Notes: generated by a model not told the origin, from the letters alone. Shown: positions 34,780 to 48,620, numbered from the stretch's first letter. The stretch: DNA of 64,000 bases from Sipunculus nudus (GCA_026874595.1 CM049308.1:50662624-50726623); one strand, 5' to 3'. Program-made: numbers and translations.

Positions 34780-35760
34780 AATTTGTTTCCAGATGATAAC
34801 TCCAGGTTTGATTGACACATGGATTTCAAACTTGACTTACATATGGCCCTCCACTAAAGCAAGAACCTACATGATTTTGGGGTCATGAGGTCAAAGGTCA
34901 AGGTCAAAGGACTCACTTATTTAAAAAGATCATGGCTGCATTTTAAGCCAAGCTTTTCATCCCAAACTTTCCATCATGCGCATTTAGCTGACTTGTCAGT
35001 ATGGGGAGAGCATAAATGAATTTAGAGTCGCAAGGTCAAGGCTCAAGGTCACAGGGGCTATCTGTTCACAAATTAGTTTCCAGATGATAACTCCAGTTTA
35101 GTTTGATATTGGTTTCAAATTTAACTTATATATGGCTCACCAGTAAAGTAAGAACTCAATTTTGGAGTCCAATGGTCAAAGGTCACAGGACCCATTTCTA
35201 TAAAAAGAATACATATGCATTTGAAGCCAAACTTTTCATTGCAAACCTTCCATCTTCAAGATATTGCTAACCTGCCAATAGGGGAAGATTCTATTCGATT
35301 TTGGGGTCAAAGGTCAAGGTCACAGGGCCCATCCATTCAGAAATTAGTTAATGGATGATAATTCTGCTTTGGATAGATAGATTGGCTTCAAACTTGAATT
35401 TATAATGACCCACCACTTAAGTAAATTCATTTTGATTTTCAGGGTCCAGAGATAAGAGTTGAAGGTCACAGGAGCCACATCTTTAAAAAGATTGTGGATG
35501 CACTGTAAATCAAACTTTTCATCCCAAACTTTCCATCTTTCACACATGCTTACTTGCTCAAAGTGAGAAATCTGTAGACTTTGAGGTTACCTGGTCAAAG
35601 GTCAAGGTCACTTTTTAAAAGATTGTTACAATAATCTTAATGCTGCAAGGATAATAAGTTCTAAGATTTTTTGGTCACAAGGTCATTGGTTAAGGTCACA
35701 GGACTGTCATTCTGAAAAATTTCTTTAAAAATATCCTTAAAGACAAATTCAGCTGAGCGT
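34780..35760. repeat. Degenerate tandem repeat, unit about 260-300 bp
   Basis: TTTCCAGATGATAACTCC-like starts recur near 34787, 35087 and 35348, each followed by CAAACTTGA, GGTCAAAGGTCA, CAGG.CC and AACTTTTCATCCCAAACTTTCC blocks. Reverse-oriented relatives occur at 58920-59660 and 61590-61960. Confidence 0.65.
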
Positions 35761-35879
35761 CGAGACCCATGTGTCCCTAGTTTGACAAGGTACCTCATTT
35801 TCTGGTCCATAACTTTTACAAATTATATCTTATTGACCTAGTATGTACTAATATGTACATAGGAAATATATATAGGAAG

Positions 35880-36165
35880 AAAAATGCAAAATATGAACAA
35901 AATTAAAGAAGTGGTTTTGTTATTAGTCAATCTTGAATTGTAACAATAGGTTTTCAATGGACAATTGAGGTTTTTCCTTAATTTCTCAAAGGAACAAAGT
36001 TGCAGTGATCCAGTTTTGGGGTTGTTAGGAGAACTTGGTAACCTCTAAATGTTTGTTGAATATTGATTTGTAGGTTTAACGTTTTCAAAAGTGCCAGTCT
36101 AATGGATGGATGGCCTAATGGACAAAGGAACACAACTATAGCTCAACTGAGTCAGCTGAGCTTAA
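35880..36165. repeat. Interspersed repeat fragment, family ending in TAGCTCAACTGA
   Basis: Contains TTTTTCCTTAATTTCTC, TTGGGG..GTTAGGAGA and CTATAGCTCAACTGAGTCAGCTGAGCT. Partner copies lie at 41110-41672, 45870-46742, 48660-49540, 57690-58556 and 60635-61583. Confidence 0.6.
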
Positions 36166-36554
36166 AATCCTGATTTATTGTTACACAATAGAGGGAACCC
36201 TGGTATCACAAACTAGAACCATTTGAACAAACCTGGGAGATCTTGTCTGGGTTAAATTCTGTGAAATATTTAACAATTTGGCTTGAGTTTCAGAGGAGAA
36301 AATTTTAAAAGTTTTTTAGCCTTTTCCTGTAAAATAAACTCAATCTGACAACATATGACGGGTGACTGAACTTCGATAAAATTTAGTGAAACTGGCTCCT
36401 GCCATTTGTGAGATGGTATAAGTTAGCATGTAGATGATGGACATTGCTGGGCCATCACATAAGCTCACAGATTTACTAACAAATCCTACAGGCCTAATGT
36501 GAACCTGTACAACGGGATATACATCAGGTATAATGCTTCCAAGCTGTACCATTA

Positions 36555-38019
36555 CTACGTAATTGTATCCGCCAAAACAGAGTTTTGCGGATACTATGTT
36601 TTCAGCTGCCCGCCGCCGCCGCGGCGTAGGTGTCCGGAGAACTCCTCCGTAACCGCTGGGCGGAATTTTACGAAACCTGGGATTATGTTCGGGTCACATG
36701 TGAACTGCTGCGCCCTGATTTTGTTTTGACCTCTGACCTTTCCTCTGTGCTCTGCGTCCGTTTGTGCGTCTGTTTCCACACATAAACCCACATATCTCGG
36801 GAACCGTTTGATGGATCAGGAAAATTTTTTTGCACAAATGTAGCCCTTGGAGAGCTTTATAACATACAAAAAAAATGGTGGCGCCACCTGCAACCATGTT
36901 TGCACAGTGTCCATCTGTTCGTCTGCCTTGGGTTAAAATCACTCATATCTCTGCAGTGATTTGACTAATTCACCTGAAATTTGGCATGCGTATACATCCT
37001 GGATAGCTTTTCTGATTTTATGACAGGTGGCGCCACCTACATTCACGTTTACGCTGCAGACATCCAAGCTCATATCTCGGGAACCGTTTGACCGATTGGG
37101 CCAAAATTTTGCATGTGTATAGATCTCACATAGCTCTTTATCATACGCAAAACTGGTGGCGCCACCTGCAGCCATTTTTGCACAGCTCCTGTCTGTTTGT
37201 CTGCCATGGGATAAAATCACTCATATCTCTGCAGTGATTTGACTAATTCACCTGAAATTTGGCATGCGTATACATCCTGGATGGCTTTTCTGATTTTATG
37301 ACAGGTGGCGCCACCTACATTCACATTTACGCTGTAGACATCCAAGCTCATATCTCGGGAACCGTTTGACCGATTGGGCCAAAATTTTGCATGTGTATAG
37401 ATCTCCCATAGCTCTTTATCATACGCAAAACTGGTGGCGCTACCTGCAGCCATTTTTGCACAGCTCCCATCTGTTTGTCTGCCATGGGATAAAATCACTC
37501 ATATCTCAGCAGTGGTTTGACATATCTGCCTAAAATTTTGCAGGTTTATACATCCCTGACAGCTCTCTTGATTTTATGACAGGTGGCGCCACCTGCATTC
37601 TAGTTTATGCAGCAGACATCCAAGCTCATATCTTGGGAACCGTTTGACTGATTGGGCCAAAGTTTTGCGTGTGTATAGTTCTCACATAGCTCTTTATCAT
37701 ACGCAAAACTGGTGGCGCCACCTTCAACCATTTTTGCACAGCGTCCATCTGTTTGTCTGCCATGGGCTAAAATCACTCATAAACATATAGTGGTTTTACT
37801 TATCTGCCTCAAATTTTGCATATGTATACAACTTGGATGGCTTTCTGGATTTTGTGGTAGGTGGCACAACCTACATACACCATTTGGCTGCAGACATCCA
37901 TGCTAATATGCAACACTTCACTCTATTTCCCCTTGCTACTCAATACATGCCTCACTTCACCCGTTCCACTCTGATTTAGGCGGATACACGTAGTCGCTTG
38001 TCGACTACCCGTATTCTAG
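36555..38019 (+). mobile_element. Helitron-like non-autonomous element with tandem core
   Basis: The core holds three tandem units of about 280 bp (36939-37780), each with GGTGGCGCCACCT and CTCATATCTCGGGAACCGTTTGA. The 3' end has a hairpin (GTAGTCG at 37990-37996 and CGACTAC at 38002-38008) followed 8 bp later by CTAG and then T, the Helitron CTRR arrangement. The left boundary is uncertain. An inverted partner is at 47487-48620. Confidence 0.45.
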
Positions 38020-39240
38020 TTGTACCATTACTTTCTAATATGTACAATGCAAGTACAGTAAAACCCGCTTATTGTCATGTCGGTGGTGCATGCATAAATT
38101 ATGATAATAACCAGGATGTGATTTTAATTGGGCTTCAACACCGATGTTCTTATGAGTCATAGAGGAAGAGTTATGTCTCAAATGATATTAAATAAATTGT
38201 CAATAAAAGGAACCAGAAACTTTTATGAATATTATTAATGCACAGTGGCATACCAAATAACATTTATGCGCACATTATTTCCTGTAAGTTTTGTGCCACA
38301 TGCCGCAATAACTGACTTGCCAACAGAAAGAGATGTAATGTCTGGGTCATGAGGTCAAATGTCTGAAAAATATGCAGCACAGTTATAACTTTATGCATTG
38401 GAAAACTATTTTACTTGATACTTCTTTCCTAACTATTGCGCCTTGTTTTCCTTGTGCCTTATTTGTGAATCAAACTTCCATGGTCGTCTTTATGATAGGA
38501 CTGTTTTGGGAGAGGGCATTGTCAACATTCTGAAGATTCGCGGTGGTAAAGGTTTTGGACTGGGTATCTCCTCCTGTGCTCACAAAACTTCCAGCTTTTC
38601 ATGGACCCTTAAAGAGGATTTCCGGTCATTAGCAACGTTAACAGCTCGTGCTTCATATCATCTCAGCAAAACATCACTGAAGTGTTTACTGCGGCCTTGC
38701 AAAGGCCAGGAGTTCATTTTGTATGACATGTGATTGCAAACATCCCCCTTGTTAACTTATGAAGAAACACAATGATCTGGATTACTGTGGTATCTTAAGA
38801 CGTTAATTAGCCAAGTGACGGGGAGGGACTTGCATGCATCACTACACTTGCCTGCCACACACAGGTGGGAGATGTGATTGTTTGATACGCCTGGCCAATT
38901 AAAGGCTCTTGGCCTCATTGATCGATGTGTTGGCATTTGAAGTAAAATTAACTGCGGACTGGTATGACTGCCAAGGGTTCCAAGCATGACAGTAAATAGG
39001 ATTATGACAATATTCAATGATATTAAACGGTGAGATTTACCATTGTTTATATAGGAAATGGTTTGGAATTTCAGACATATGTGACAATAAGTGTGATTTT
39101 CTATAAACCGATATGACACAAAGTGGGCTCGACTGTACTAAACATTTTGAACTCTAGTATAAGCACCAATTACACAAACGTCATTCCTGAAATACTGGCA
39201 TGGATGTACACAACAAACAAGTGCAAGATGTAATCATGAC
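38020..39240. other. Host intergenic DNA
   Basis: No recognised gene. A 96-codon plus-strand frame at 38443-38733 has no supporting splice sites or known motif and is not called. Confidence 0.4.
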
Positions 39241-39451
39241 ATAGTCGCCAGCGGTTGCCAAGAACCGTGATCTTGACCTTGGACCGATCATGGCCAAAAA
39301 AAAATAGGCTTGGACAGGTACCCATTTTACACTTTTCCTGCAAGTTTCAGATCAATTGCTGCAAAATTGCAACCTGTAGCGTGCGGACAAACAGACAAAC
39401 AAACAGACACGACGATTAGCCTATAGTCGCCAGACCTAGGCTGGCGACTAT
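39241..39451. mobile_element. Short MITE-like element with inverted ends
   Basis: ATAGTCGCCAG at 39241-39251 is the reverse complement of CTGGCGACTAT at 39441-39451. About 211 bp, no coding capacity; no clear target duplication. Confidence 0.5.
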
Positions 39452-39925
39452 AAAAATGATTGTAGGTGGTGCCACCAGTCATGGGTATGAGACCTAATCA
39501 TAGATGTATGGACATGCAAAATTTCAGGCAGGTACTTCAAACCATTCTTGAGCTATGTGCACAGCTGCATGAAACCCAAAAACAATTGTAGGTGGCGCCA
39601 CAAGTCTTGTATACAACAAAACTAATGATGGACATGCACAGTTTCAGGCTGATATGTCAAATCACTGCAGAGAAATAAACACAGACATAGACTAGGCAAA
39701 AAGAATTGTAGGTGGTGCCACCAGTCTTATATAAGACAAAGCAATCTGAAATGTATATGCACAGTTTCAGGCTGATATATCATATCCCTCCTGAGAAATA
39801 AACATGGACATACACTGTGCAAAATTTATTGTAGGTGGAGCCACCATTCTTGTGTACGAGAAAGCCATGAAAGATGCATGGACAGGTCAAAATTTCAGGC
39901 TGATTCAACAAACTTCTCTTGAGTA
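39452..39925. repeat. Tandem repeat, unit about 120-126 bp
   Basis: ATTGTAGGTGG.GCCAC recurs near 39459, 39585, 39705 and 39828 with GCA.A.TTTCAGGC in each unit. Related to the Helitron-like core repeats. Confidence 0.6.
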
Positions 39926-41109
39926 AGGTGCACTGGGCTGACCACGCTCAACTGAGTCAGGCATTTGCTCAAGTCTAGCGAAGCGAATGGCAAACTGCAG
40001 CTTCTGCACTGGGTGAACTCTTGACCTGTACCTGGCTGCACTGTGTGAACTCTTGACCCGTTGCAATGTCTGATACAGTTGCCAGTCTGCCAAAGCTATA
40101 AATATGTCCAGACTGAAACTTGGCCTGTTGGCAAATCTGAAATAGTTGGCAGTCTGCATAGCTATTTATAGATCTACACACAATCTTGGCCTGTTGGTAA
40201 ACCTGTTTATACAACCTGAAAGACTGGCTACAATGTATTTTTTAAAGCTGACATTTTCATAAGATTTTTTTGTCAAAATTTTTGGAATAATAACAGATGC
40301 CTATTGAAAGCAAAATCAGAATAAAGATATATTTTATTCATGGATTTATCTTACACATAAGCTTGATATGGAACCAGTTATTTATGTTGCCTGTACAACT
40401 CTGCTTATATACTATTGTCATATCAACCCTCTGGCATAACGACCAGATTACTGGTGCCAGAGTGTCTTTACATCTAAGTCTGAGGAACACATTATAAGCC
40501 TTATGAAGATGCAAATATTTTCGTCATTTCTGACAATTCATGGCCTACAGGTACACTGTCAATCAACATGAACCTAACCAATTGTTAGTATTTTTTGTGT
40601 ACTTTCTAATGATACTGAACATGAGCGAGAAAAGTTCCATTTTAACCCAGCACATTGGTAAACCCCTCGGCATGTTTGTTGAATTAAGACTGCATGAACA
40701 CAAGCATGGCTCGCACAGGTTACAGGATGCAGGCAGCTTGCAGGCAATACAGGAAATGACCCATGTCCATGGAGATGGTGTTTCAGTTTGGGTTGTGAGC
40801 TGACGTATATTATTGTGTAAATTCATCATTCTTAGCATAATATTGAGATTATGGGCCATTTACCACTATATGAATGCATTCTGATGCAAGACCACTGCAA
40901 TACATTCCTCGATATTACTAATATCATCACTCTGAGTAGGCTTACCAGCCCAATTATCCCATTGCCTACTCTTGTCTGGTTGTCACGGCTACTTAAATAC
41001 CTAAAGAGCTAGGTTTGTTAACACAATAAATCTACTAGCTTGTTTACCAAAGTGTCTCACAGTCCTTTAATTGTTAAAAGTCTAATAATTCTGCAAAAAA
41101 ATATTGAAG
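39926..41109. other. Host intergenic DNA
   Basis: No gene recognised. A short direct repeat (GTGAACTCTTGACC) lies near 40010-40060. Confidence 0.4.
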
Positions 41110-41672
41110 AAGTTACTGCAGACAGCCTGACCCAGCTCACCTTGAAAGAGGAAGCAGGCAAGGAGTGAAGTGATTTCATAACAGTTGAGGGCTAGCTGTA
41201 GCACACTGCATACCACTGTTCTGGGCTGGCTTCATGTAACCAATACTTGACATGGTGCTTGAAAACTTGAATAAAATCTACAGTTTTTGATCAATTGGTT
41301 AAAATTTCAGATTATAATAGATTAAATCCTTATGTATACAAGCTGCAAAAATTAACCAACAGTGCTTACTGGAAGAAAATGTGCCATGGTCAAATTTGTG
41401 CAAAATTTATGAGAATTATTTTTCCTTTAGGCTTATAACTTAAAAAAAATTACAAAAGTTTGAGCTAATTTCTAGTATACAAGAGTTCAATAAATTCTGC
41501 AGTGACCAAATTTTCGTATGTTAGGAGCTTTGGGGACATCTAACTCTATGTCAAATTTTTTATTCATAGGTCTTACAGTTTCAAAACGTGCCCTGTTTAT
41601 GGCTGGCCAGATGGACGACAGACTAAGGACCATGACAATAGCTCAGATTACTTATAGTCAGCTGTGCTAAAA
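41110..41672. repeat. Interspersed repeat copy
   Basis: Begins GCAGACAGCCTGACC and ends with ATAGCTCAGATTACTTATAGTCAGCTG; same family as 45870-46742. Confidence 0.6.
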
Positions 41673-43310
41673 AAATAAGCAAAATCTGATGAGTTGTTTA
41701 GATGACTGATGTTTTGCATAAAATTTGGTGATGCTAGCTCCTGCTGTTTTTGTGATAGTACAAGTTAAAGTACGGATGATGGCTGATGGACAACTCCATA
41801 CCATCGCATAAACTCACAGGTTCGCTAATAGCATTCTCCCACAGGCACTCTCACTCTCATTCAGTAATGTTGAATAATAACTAATTCACAGAAAATATAT
41901 ATTATATATTTATTCTAAAATATGAATTTTATCTTACAGTACACATTCAAAAATGAACACAGTACAATACAGAGACTTGCAAGAACTGTATGCTGGTGGT
42001 ATGAAACTGATGATAATGTAATCCACAAAGCCCACAGCTGACTTGTTAATGAGAGATGGGATTTTTATGAAACAGAAACCAGGCTGGATACTTAACCTGT
42101 AGGAATCTTAACAATTGTCAAACTTACCCACACATACAAAAATGTCTTTGATAAATCAAACATTCTCTTTTATGTTATAAAAATAAACATGAAATTTATA
42201 AAACAAAATGCTGTACCAGTAACCCAATTTCTGCTGATAATTGATTTATTTTTCTTCCCTTGTGGCCTCATGATCTTGTTTAAGATGTACCTTTATCTAA
42301 GACCTTGAACTTTTGATAATGAAGAGTTTAAGATAAAACACAAAATCAAAAGTGAAACAAATATCAACATAGGTTAAGCCTGCAACCTGTGTCTTTGTAT
42401 AAAACTTTAACGTGGAAATAAAATTTTAGCTTGCACATTCAGGATACCATTTAACTTTTGAACAAATAATATCTCATGAAAATATGGTTGTATTTCTGTT
42501 TGAATGAAAATAGTTATTTGCATGCCCTTTAGATAGGACCATTAAATATAGTAAATCAAACATCAAGGTCATGACTTTTCAGTTTTGTTGGTCAAGGTCA
42601 TCAGAGTAACCTTATCTGAGCCTGACGGTGCGCCATGGTAACCAGATGGAGCATCAGTTCACGGGGTGTAAGACATGTGACGTTGCAGAGTTGACAATGG
42701 ATGTTTTCCTGCATGGTTGATCTGAAGGTAACACAAATAAACATAACTTGTTACCGTGAACAAGGCCTTAATCTTGAAATACAATAATACATGACAGGCT
42801 GACTTATTCTCCACTTATAATGACATATTAATAATATAATTTACAAAACAGACTTGTACTGTCTGAATATTTTTTAAATATATTGTGCACTCATACTTAG
42901 ATACATATATGATTAATTATACCTGAATAATTTGGAAAATATTCTGATCTGATGAGTCACCTCATTTCAATCATTAACCAGCACAGGGTCACAGAGAATA
43001 CATCTATTCAAACATATGTATATGTGACGCCATATCACCTCAAAACTACAGATGAACTGACGCTTCCTTTGCATTGTGTTAACATTAAAATGTGTTCCAT
43101 CATAGTCTTATATTTGTTATAATCATCTATATAATAATCAATTTTCAAAATATCAACTTCTTGGCTGATGAAAATAAACAGCTGATACCAAACCCATGTT
43201 ACGGAACAGCCAAACAAACAAACACTAATACCAAAACCTCCTTGGTGATACCAAAACCTCCTTGGTGATAAGAGAACAAACAGGAGTATCCGTCGGGAGT
43301 ATTCCTTTAC
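41673..43310. other. Host DNA downstream of the TDRD9-like gene
   Basis: AT-rich, no exon-like sequence noticed; may contain the 3' UTR of the minus-strand gene. A direct repeat TGATACCAAAACCTCCTTGG occurs near 43226-43270. Confidence 0.4.
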
Positions 43311-43505
43311 TTACCTGGTAGCTTTTTCATGCAGCCACTCGTCGTGTTTCCTCAGCTCCTCTCGTTTCTGTTTCTCCTGCTCCTCTGGTGATAGCTGGTC
43401 CTCATCATCATCATCCATGTCAGCCAGAGCGATCCCAGAGTGGAGGTTCAGGAAACCAGAGTCCCTAAATTCTGGATTTACTTCAAGTATGTCCTCCTCC
43501 TTCAC
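43311..43505 (-). CDS. TDRD9: TDRD9-like exon, probably terminal
   Basis: Acceptor CTACAG. Encodes VKEEDILEVNPEFRDSGFLN, an acidic DMDDDDEDQ stretch and a Lys/Glu-rich helix ending HEKATR followed by TAA. The same bases also form a perfect donor (AG/GTAAGT at 43314/43315), so a further exon could exist to the left. Confidence 0.7.
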   Translation of the reverse strand: MKEEDILEVNPEFRDSGFLNLHSGIALADMDDDDEDQLSPEEQEKQKREELRKHDEWLHEKATR

Positions 43506-44163
43506 CTGTAGGACACACAGAATTACATCATTTACCGGAAAGTCTCAATATATAGGTTTAATATTCCTTTTGATTATCTGCTGTTCATTTCAATTTTATT
43601 TGAAATTTTCTTTAATTTTGTGATATATTCAAGTAAACTAAATCATACAAAATCATAGAAAACTAAAATCAGGTTTACAAGAAAGTCCTAGAAATATTCA
43701 ATATATTGATATCAGTTTGAAGTTACAAGCTCTTAACTTTAATGCCAGTGTGTATTCAGTACAAGTTAATAATAAAAGGCACTGGATTTAATTTGTAAAT
43801 TCAAGCAAATGATGTCATTGAGATACATTAATGATGAATGAGGTAAATCTGGAAAAAAGAGGTTTCATTTTATACTGGAAAGATAAAGCACAAACAGTTG
43901 TAATATTTGGGATTACTGAATAGTTGCTATTCAATCCTTTTTACTATATGTCACAGATGATAGATAACAGTGACCTGGTTTTAGGCCTTTTACATAGGTA
44001 TGACTGTTACCAGGCCTGCCAGGGTGCCCAAGTCCCTGGTCTATTGGTTTCCATATAATTATAAGCTCTGCTGTGACAATAATGACTTGCCAGATGGACA
44101 ATGGAAAAGACCCATCCCAAAGTTCAGCCGAGTTTCACTTTGAATTAAGCTGAGAAAACCTAC

Positions 44164-44230
44164 CATATTCCACTGGTAGGGCCTGTTGAAGTTCTGTGGT
44201 TCTACTGGTTCTCTTTTCTTCTTGAATAAT
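44164..44230 (-). CDS. TDRD9: TDRD9-like exon, short
   Basis: 67 bp, acceptor TACAG and donor GTAGGT. Completes the split Gln codon and encodes LFKKKREPVEPQNFNRPYQW. Separated from the previous exon by about 5.5 kb of repeats. Confidence 0.78.
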
Positions 44231-44730
44231 CTGTAGTCATAATTAAATCATGGGTAAGTAAATTGGTAAAATATTTCAATTGTTGTTAAAATGTACTACC
44301 AGTATACTTTACATCATTTTTATATAGAACATCCTCAGAAGAGTTATTAACTGAGGCAATAAATAGAAAATACAGGATGAAATGTGGGGCATAGGTCATT
44401 CAACAGTCAATAAAGCTAAGAGCTGAGAGGAAAATGGCTATGTCCCAGGTAACATGTCAAACATCTAGGGTGGATATAGATTCTGAGATACCTCATGACT
44501 ATTTTAAATATAAAACTGCTTTCTTTATTATGGGTAAGAGGATTATACTATATATACTGTTACCTGCCTTTTGGCAGTTAAAATGTATAAACTGCTCTCT
44601 CTATTATAACCATTTGTAACATAACAAAGGACCAATGGGTCACTGTGCTCAGCTGATGTTGACCTTGAAGGTAAAAATCTAAAATAATATCAAATGGAGA
44701 TAAGGTTTAAACATGTCAGCAAAGAGTGAA

Positions 44731-45416
44731 CAAGGGACCCATGGGTCACATCGCTCAGCTGAATTTTGGAAAATATTGGTTACTGCAAAATATTTTTATT
44801 TCTTTTGGTTTTTCATGTAAATTAATTACCATTTGAAAAGCTAAGAGAAAATGGCCCTGCTAAAATGAAACTCTGTAAATTATAGAATAATGGACATGAG
44901 CTAAAGTTTATGCACTGTGTAATAAATGAAACCTTTGGCCTGAAACCATTTAATGATGCACCAAGGGAAAAATGGGCCTATGGTAAGGGTTATATAAAAG
45001 TTAAATTTCATAAACAAATAGTGTGTGAAGGTAATTAAGTTTTCAAAGTTAAATATACAGCCATATGAGTAAACAAGGGACCCATGGGTCACGTCGCTCA
45101 GCTGAATTTTGGAAAATATTAGTAACTGCAAAATATTTTTATTTCTTTTGGTTTTTCAAGTATATTACCATTTGAAAAGCTAAGAGAAAATGGCCCTGCT
45201 GAAATGGACCTCTGTAAATTATAAAATAATGGACATGAGCAAAAGCATATGCACTGTGTAATAAATGAAATTTTTGGCCTGAAATCATTTAGTGATGGAC
45301 CTAGGGAAAAAATGGGTTTACAGTAAGTGTTATATAAAAGTTAAATTTCATAAACAAATAGTGTGTGAAGATAATTAAGTTTTCAAAAGTTAAATATACG
45401 GCCATATGAGTAATAA
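44731..45416. repeat. Tandem duplication, two units of about 343 bp
   Basis: Both units start CAAGGGACCCATGGGTCAC, continue CGCTCAGCTGAATTTTGG and end GCCATATGAGTAA. Single related copies occur near 56080, 56685, 59655 and 62850. Confidence 0.75.
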
Positions 45417-45869
45417 ATTAATCCCAAAAAAGTTTGACTAACATTCCTGATATTAAAACTAAGTTTAACAGTGTTATTCACACCTAGGCCTGGCCAACTT
45501 TAAGAGATAGGAATGAAATGCTACAAAGTATTTATATCTTCTTCAATCTTGTCAGTTAGCACTTACATTAGATCCTGATATTTTATCAAATTTGAATATT
45601 AGAATTAAATTCCTTAACTATTTTTTCTTTAAAAAGAATCAAAATTATCCAAGTCTCAACAAAAAGAATTTATTTAACATAAAATTATAAGATTTGTCTT
45701 GTTTATTAGTCCTGTGTATTGAAGGGGTAGGTGGGGGGGGGGGGGTGCTGTCTCTGTTGAAACTGCTCCTTGCTGAAAAAAATGTGAAATTATATGATTC
45801 ATCTTGTTTATAGAACAGGTCTGTCAACAGAATGGGGGGGGGGGGAGAGAGAGAAAGGCTCCCTGTGGT

Positions 45870-46742
45870 ATTAACTGCAGACAGCCTGATCAAGCTCGAC
45901 AAGAGAGAGGGCTTGCCGGAGTGATGGGATTACATAACAGCCTGGGGAGCATAGAGAGCTACACTGAATGACCTACAGTAACCAAAGTTGACTGCTTGAC
46001 AATGTAAGGGAATACAACATGAGCCTCCAAAAAATATTCAATAACTAGCCTAATTTTGCAGATTTTATTTTCAAATTCAGATTTTAACAGATTAAATCCT
46101 TATGTGTACATGCTGTGAAAATTTAATACACAGTACTTACAGGAAAAAAAACGTGTCGTGGCCAAAGTTTGGCAAAATTTAAGGTACTGATTTTATATTT
46201 ACGCTAATAACTTAAAAAAAATGCAAAATTCAGATCTAATTTTCGGTATACAATTAAATCTTGATTAAATGAAGTTATATCCCTGAAAAAAAAGTCTCTA
46301 GCATCAGCAATTCTTATGTTAAGTGAATAAATATATTTCCTGATTTCTTACAAGGTGCATAATGTTTGGGCCCATAACTTCAACAAATTACGCAAAACTG
46401 ACCTAATGTTTGGTATGAATGTAGGGAATGTATGGATGAATATGAATATAAAATATGATCAAATTCAGATCAGTGGTTTTGAGATTAGGCAGTCTTGAAC
46501 TGTAACAATGGGTTTTTAATGGAAAATGGAAGTTTTTCCTTAATATCTCGAAGGAACGAAGTCTTAGTGACCCAATTTTAAGTATGGTAGGAGATTTTGG
46601 GGACATCTAACTGTATGCTTAATTTTTGATCCGTAGGTCCGATGGTTTCAAAATGTGCCCTGTTAAAAGCCGGACGGTTGGACGACGGACAAAGGACCAC
46701 GACTATAGCTCAGATGACTTATAGTCAGCTGACCTAAAAATC
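45870..46742. repeat. Interspersed repeat copy, nearly full-length
   Basis: Runs from GCAGACAGCCTGATC to TTATAGTCAGCTGACCTAAAAA, with TTTTTCCTTAATATCTCGAA and GACGACGGACAAAGGACCAC inside. No coding capacity. Confidence 0.65.
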
Positions 46743-47486
46743 TAAAAGATCATCAGCCAATGGTGAACATCTGACATTGGTATGAATATGCATGGATTAT
46801 CTTGAGTGGTGATATAAACAGTGAAGTCCATTAAAATGATTTTCCTGATTGGTTTTCTCATAAATAGGTCACCACTGTCAGCCAATAAGATTGTCCGCTT
46901 ACTCCTTAAATACTAAGTACTGCCTGATTGGCAGATACCAACCTAGTTTGGGCTGAATCTCAAATCATGAATGCTCTATTAGCATTCCTGGTGCATGCAG
47001 CTATGACCTGTCACAATAGGGGATCTTCCCCAGTGACTGTAACAAATCAGGAACTCTGGCATAGCTGACTTCCTGTGACCAGGAGTTGGCTGCCTGCATC
47101 TGGACAAAGCAAGTGACTATAATAGAGCCTCAAGAAAAAATACAATAACTAGCCTCATTTTCAAGCTTTTATTTTCAAATTTCAGATTTAAACAAATTAA
47201 ATACTTATGTTTACATGCTGTTAAATTTATATAAATACTACTCACAGGAAAAGAGTGCCATGGTCAAAATTGGGCAAAATTTAAGGTACTGATTTTATTT
47301 TTATGCTAATAATTTAAAACGTTTACAAAATTCAGATCTAATTTTGGTTATACAATTGAATCTTAATCAAAAAAAGGTATAAACTTGGAAAAAAGTCTCT
47401 AGCTTAAAAAATTTTCATGTTAAGTGAGTATTTTTATCCTGATCTTTTACAAAGTCCATTATGTTCGGACCCATAACTAAAAGAAA

Positions 47487-48620
47487 CTAGAATATGGGTA
47501 TTCAACAAGCGACTACGTGTATCCTTGGAAATCAGAGTGGGACAGATGAAGTGAGGCATGGATTGAGTGGCAAGGGGAAATAGAGTGAGATGTGTTGCAT
47601 ATTAGCATGGATGTCACCACCTGATATTTGGTGGCACCACCTGATATTTGAAAGAAAAAGTTATTAAAGATGTATACAGATACAAAATTTCAGGTGGATA
47701 AGTCAAACCACTGCTGAGATATGAATGGATTTTAAGCTAGGCAGATGAATAGATGGAAACCATGCAAAAATAATTGTAAGTTGGGTGACCAAATTCGAAA
47801 AAAGCTGTAGAGTTATGAAAGATCTATACTCATGCAAAATTTCTGGCTGATTCATCAAAGTAGTCCTGCGATATTAGCATGGATGTCTAAAACTACAATA
47901 TGTACGTAGGTGGGGCCACATGCAACAAAATCCTGAAAGCTTTCCAAGTTGTACACATATGCAAAATTTTAGTCAGCTAAGTCAAACCACTGCTGAGATA
48001 TGAGTGATTTTATCCCACAGCACACAAACAGAAGGTAGGTGGCACCACCCACAACAAAATCCAGAAAGATATCAAAGATGAATATACATGCAAAATTTCA
48101 GGCAGATAAGTCAAACAACTGCCTAGATATGAGTGATTTTATCCCACGGCAGACAAACAGATGGAAGCTGTGCAAAAATTGTTCAGGTGGTGCCACCAGT
48201 TTTGCGTATGATAAAGAGTTATGTTAGATCTATATAAAAGCAAAATTTCAGGAGAATACATCAAACCAGTCCTGAGATATAAGCCTGTGTGTCTGCAGCC
48301 TGAACGTGAATGAAGGTGGAGCCACCCGTCATAAAATCAAGAAAGCTACCCATGCATGATGTATACACGTGCAAAATTTCAGATGGATAAATATAACCAC
48401 TGCAGAAATATGACTGATTTTAATCAAAGGCAGATGAACAGATGGACACTGTACAAAAATGGTTGCAGGTGGCGCCACCATTTTTTGTGTATGTTATAGA
48501 GCTATCCAAGTGCTACATTCAGGCAAAATATTTAGCCTGATTGGTCAAACGAGTCTGAAGATATGTGTCAAAAAAGATGCAAAGATGGACACACTGCAGA
48601 GAGAAAAGGTCAGAGGTCAA
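47487..48620 (-). mobile_element. Helitron-like non-autonomous element, inverted partner
   Basis: Starts at CTAG (47487-47490) followed by the reverse complement of the hairpin seen at 37990-38008 and the same AATCAGAGTGG and GAGTGAGATGTG blocks. Core units with GGTGG.GCCACC and GATTTTATCCCA follow in opposite orientation. Confidence 0.45.

Noticed and set aside
36939-37498. Two adjacent 93-codon minus-strand ORFs
   Set aside because: They are two units of the same tandem repeat in a Helitron-like element and share no protein feature.
38443-38733. 96-codon plus-strand frame as a host exon
   Set aside because: No matching acceptor and donor in phase and no recognisable protein family.
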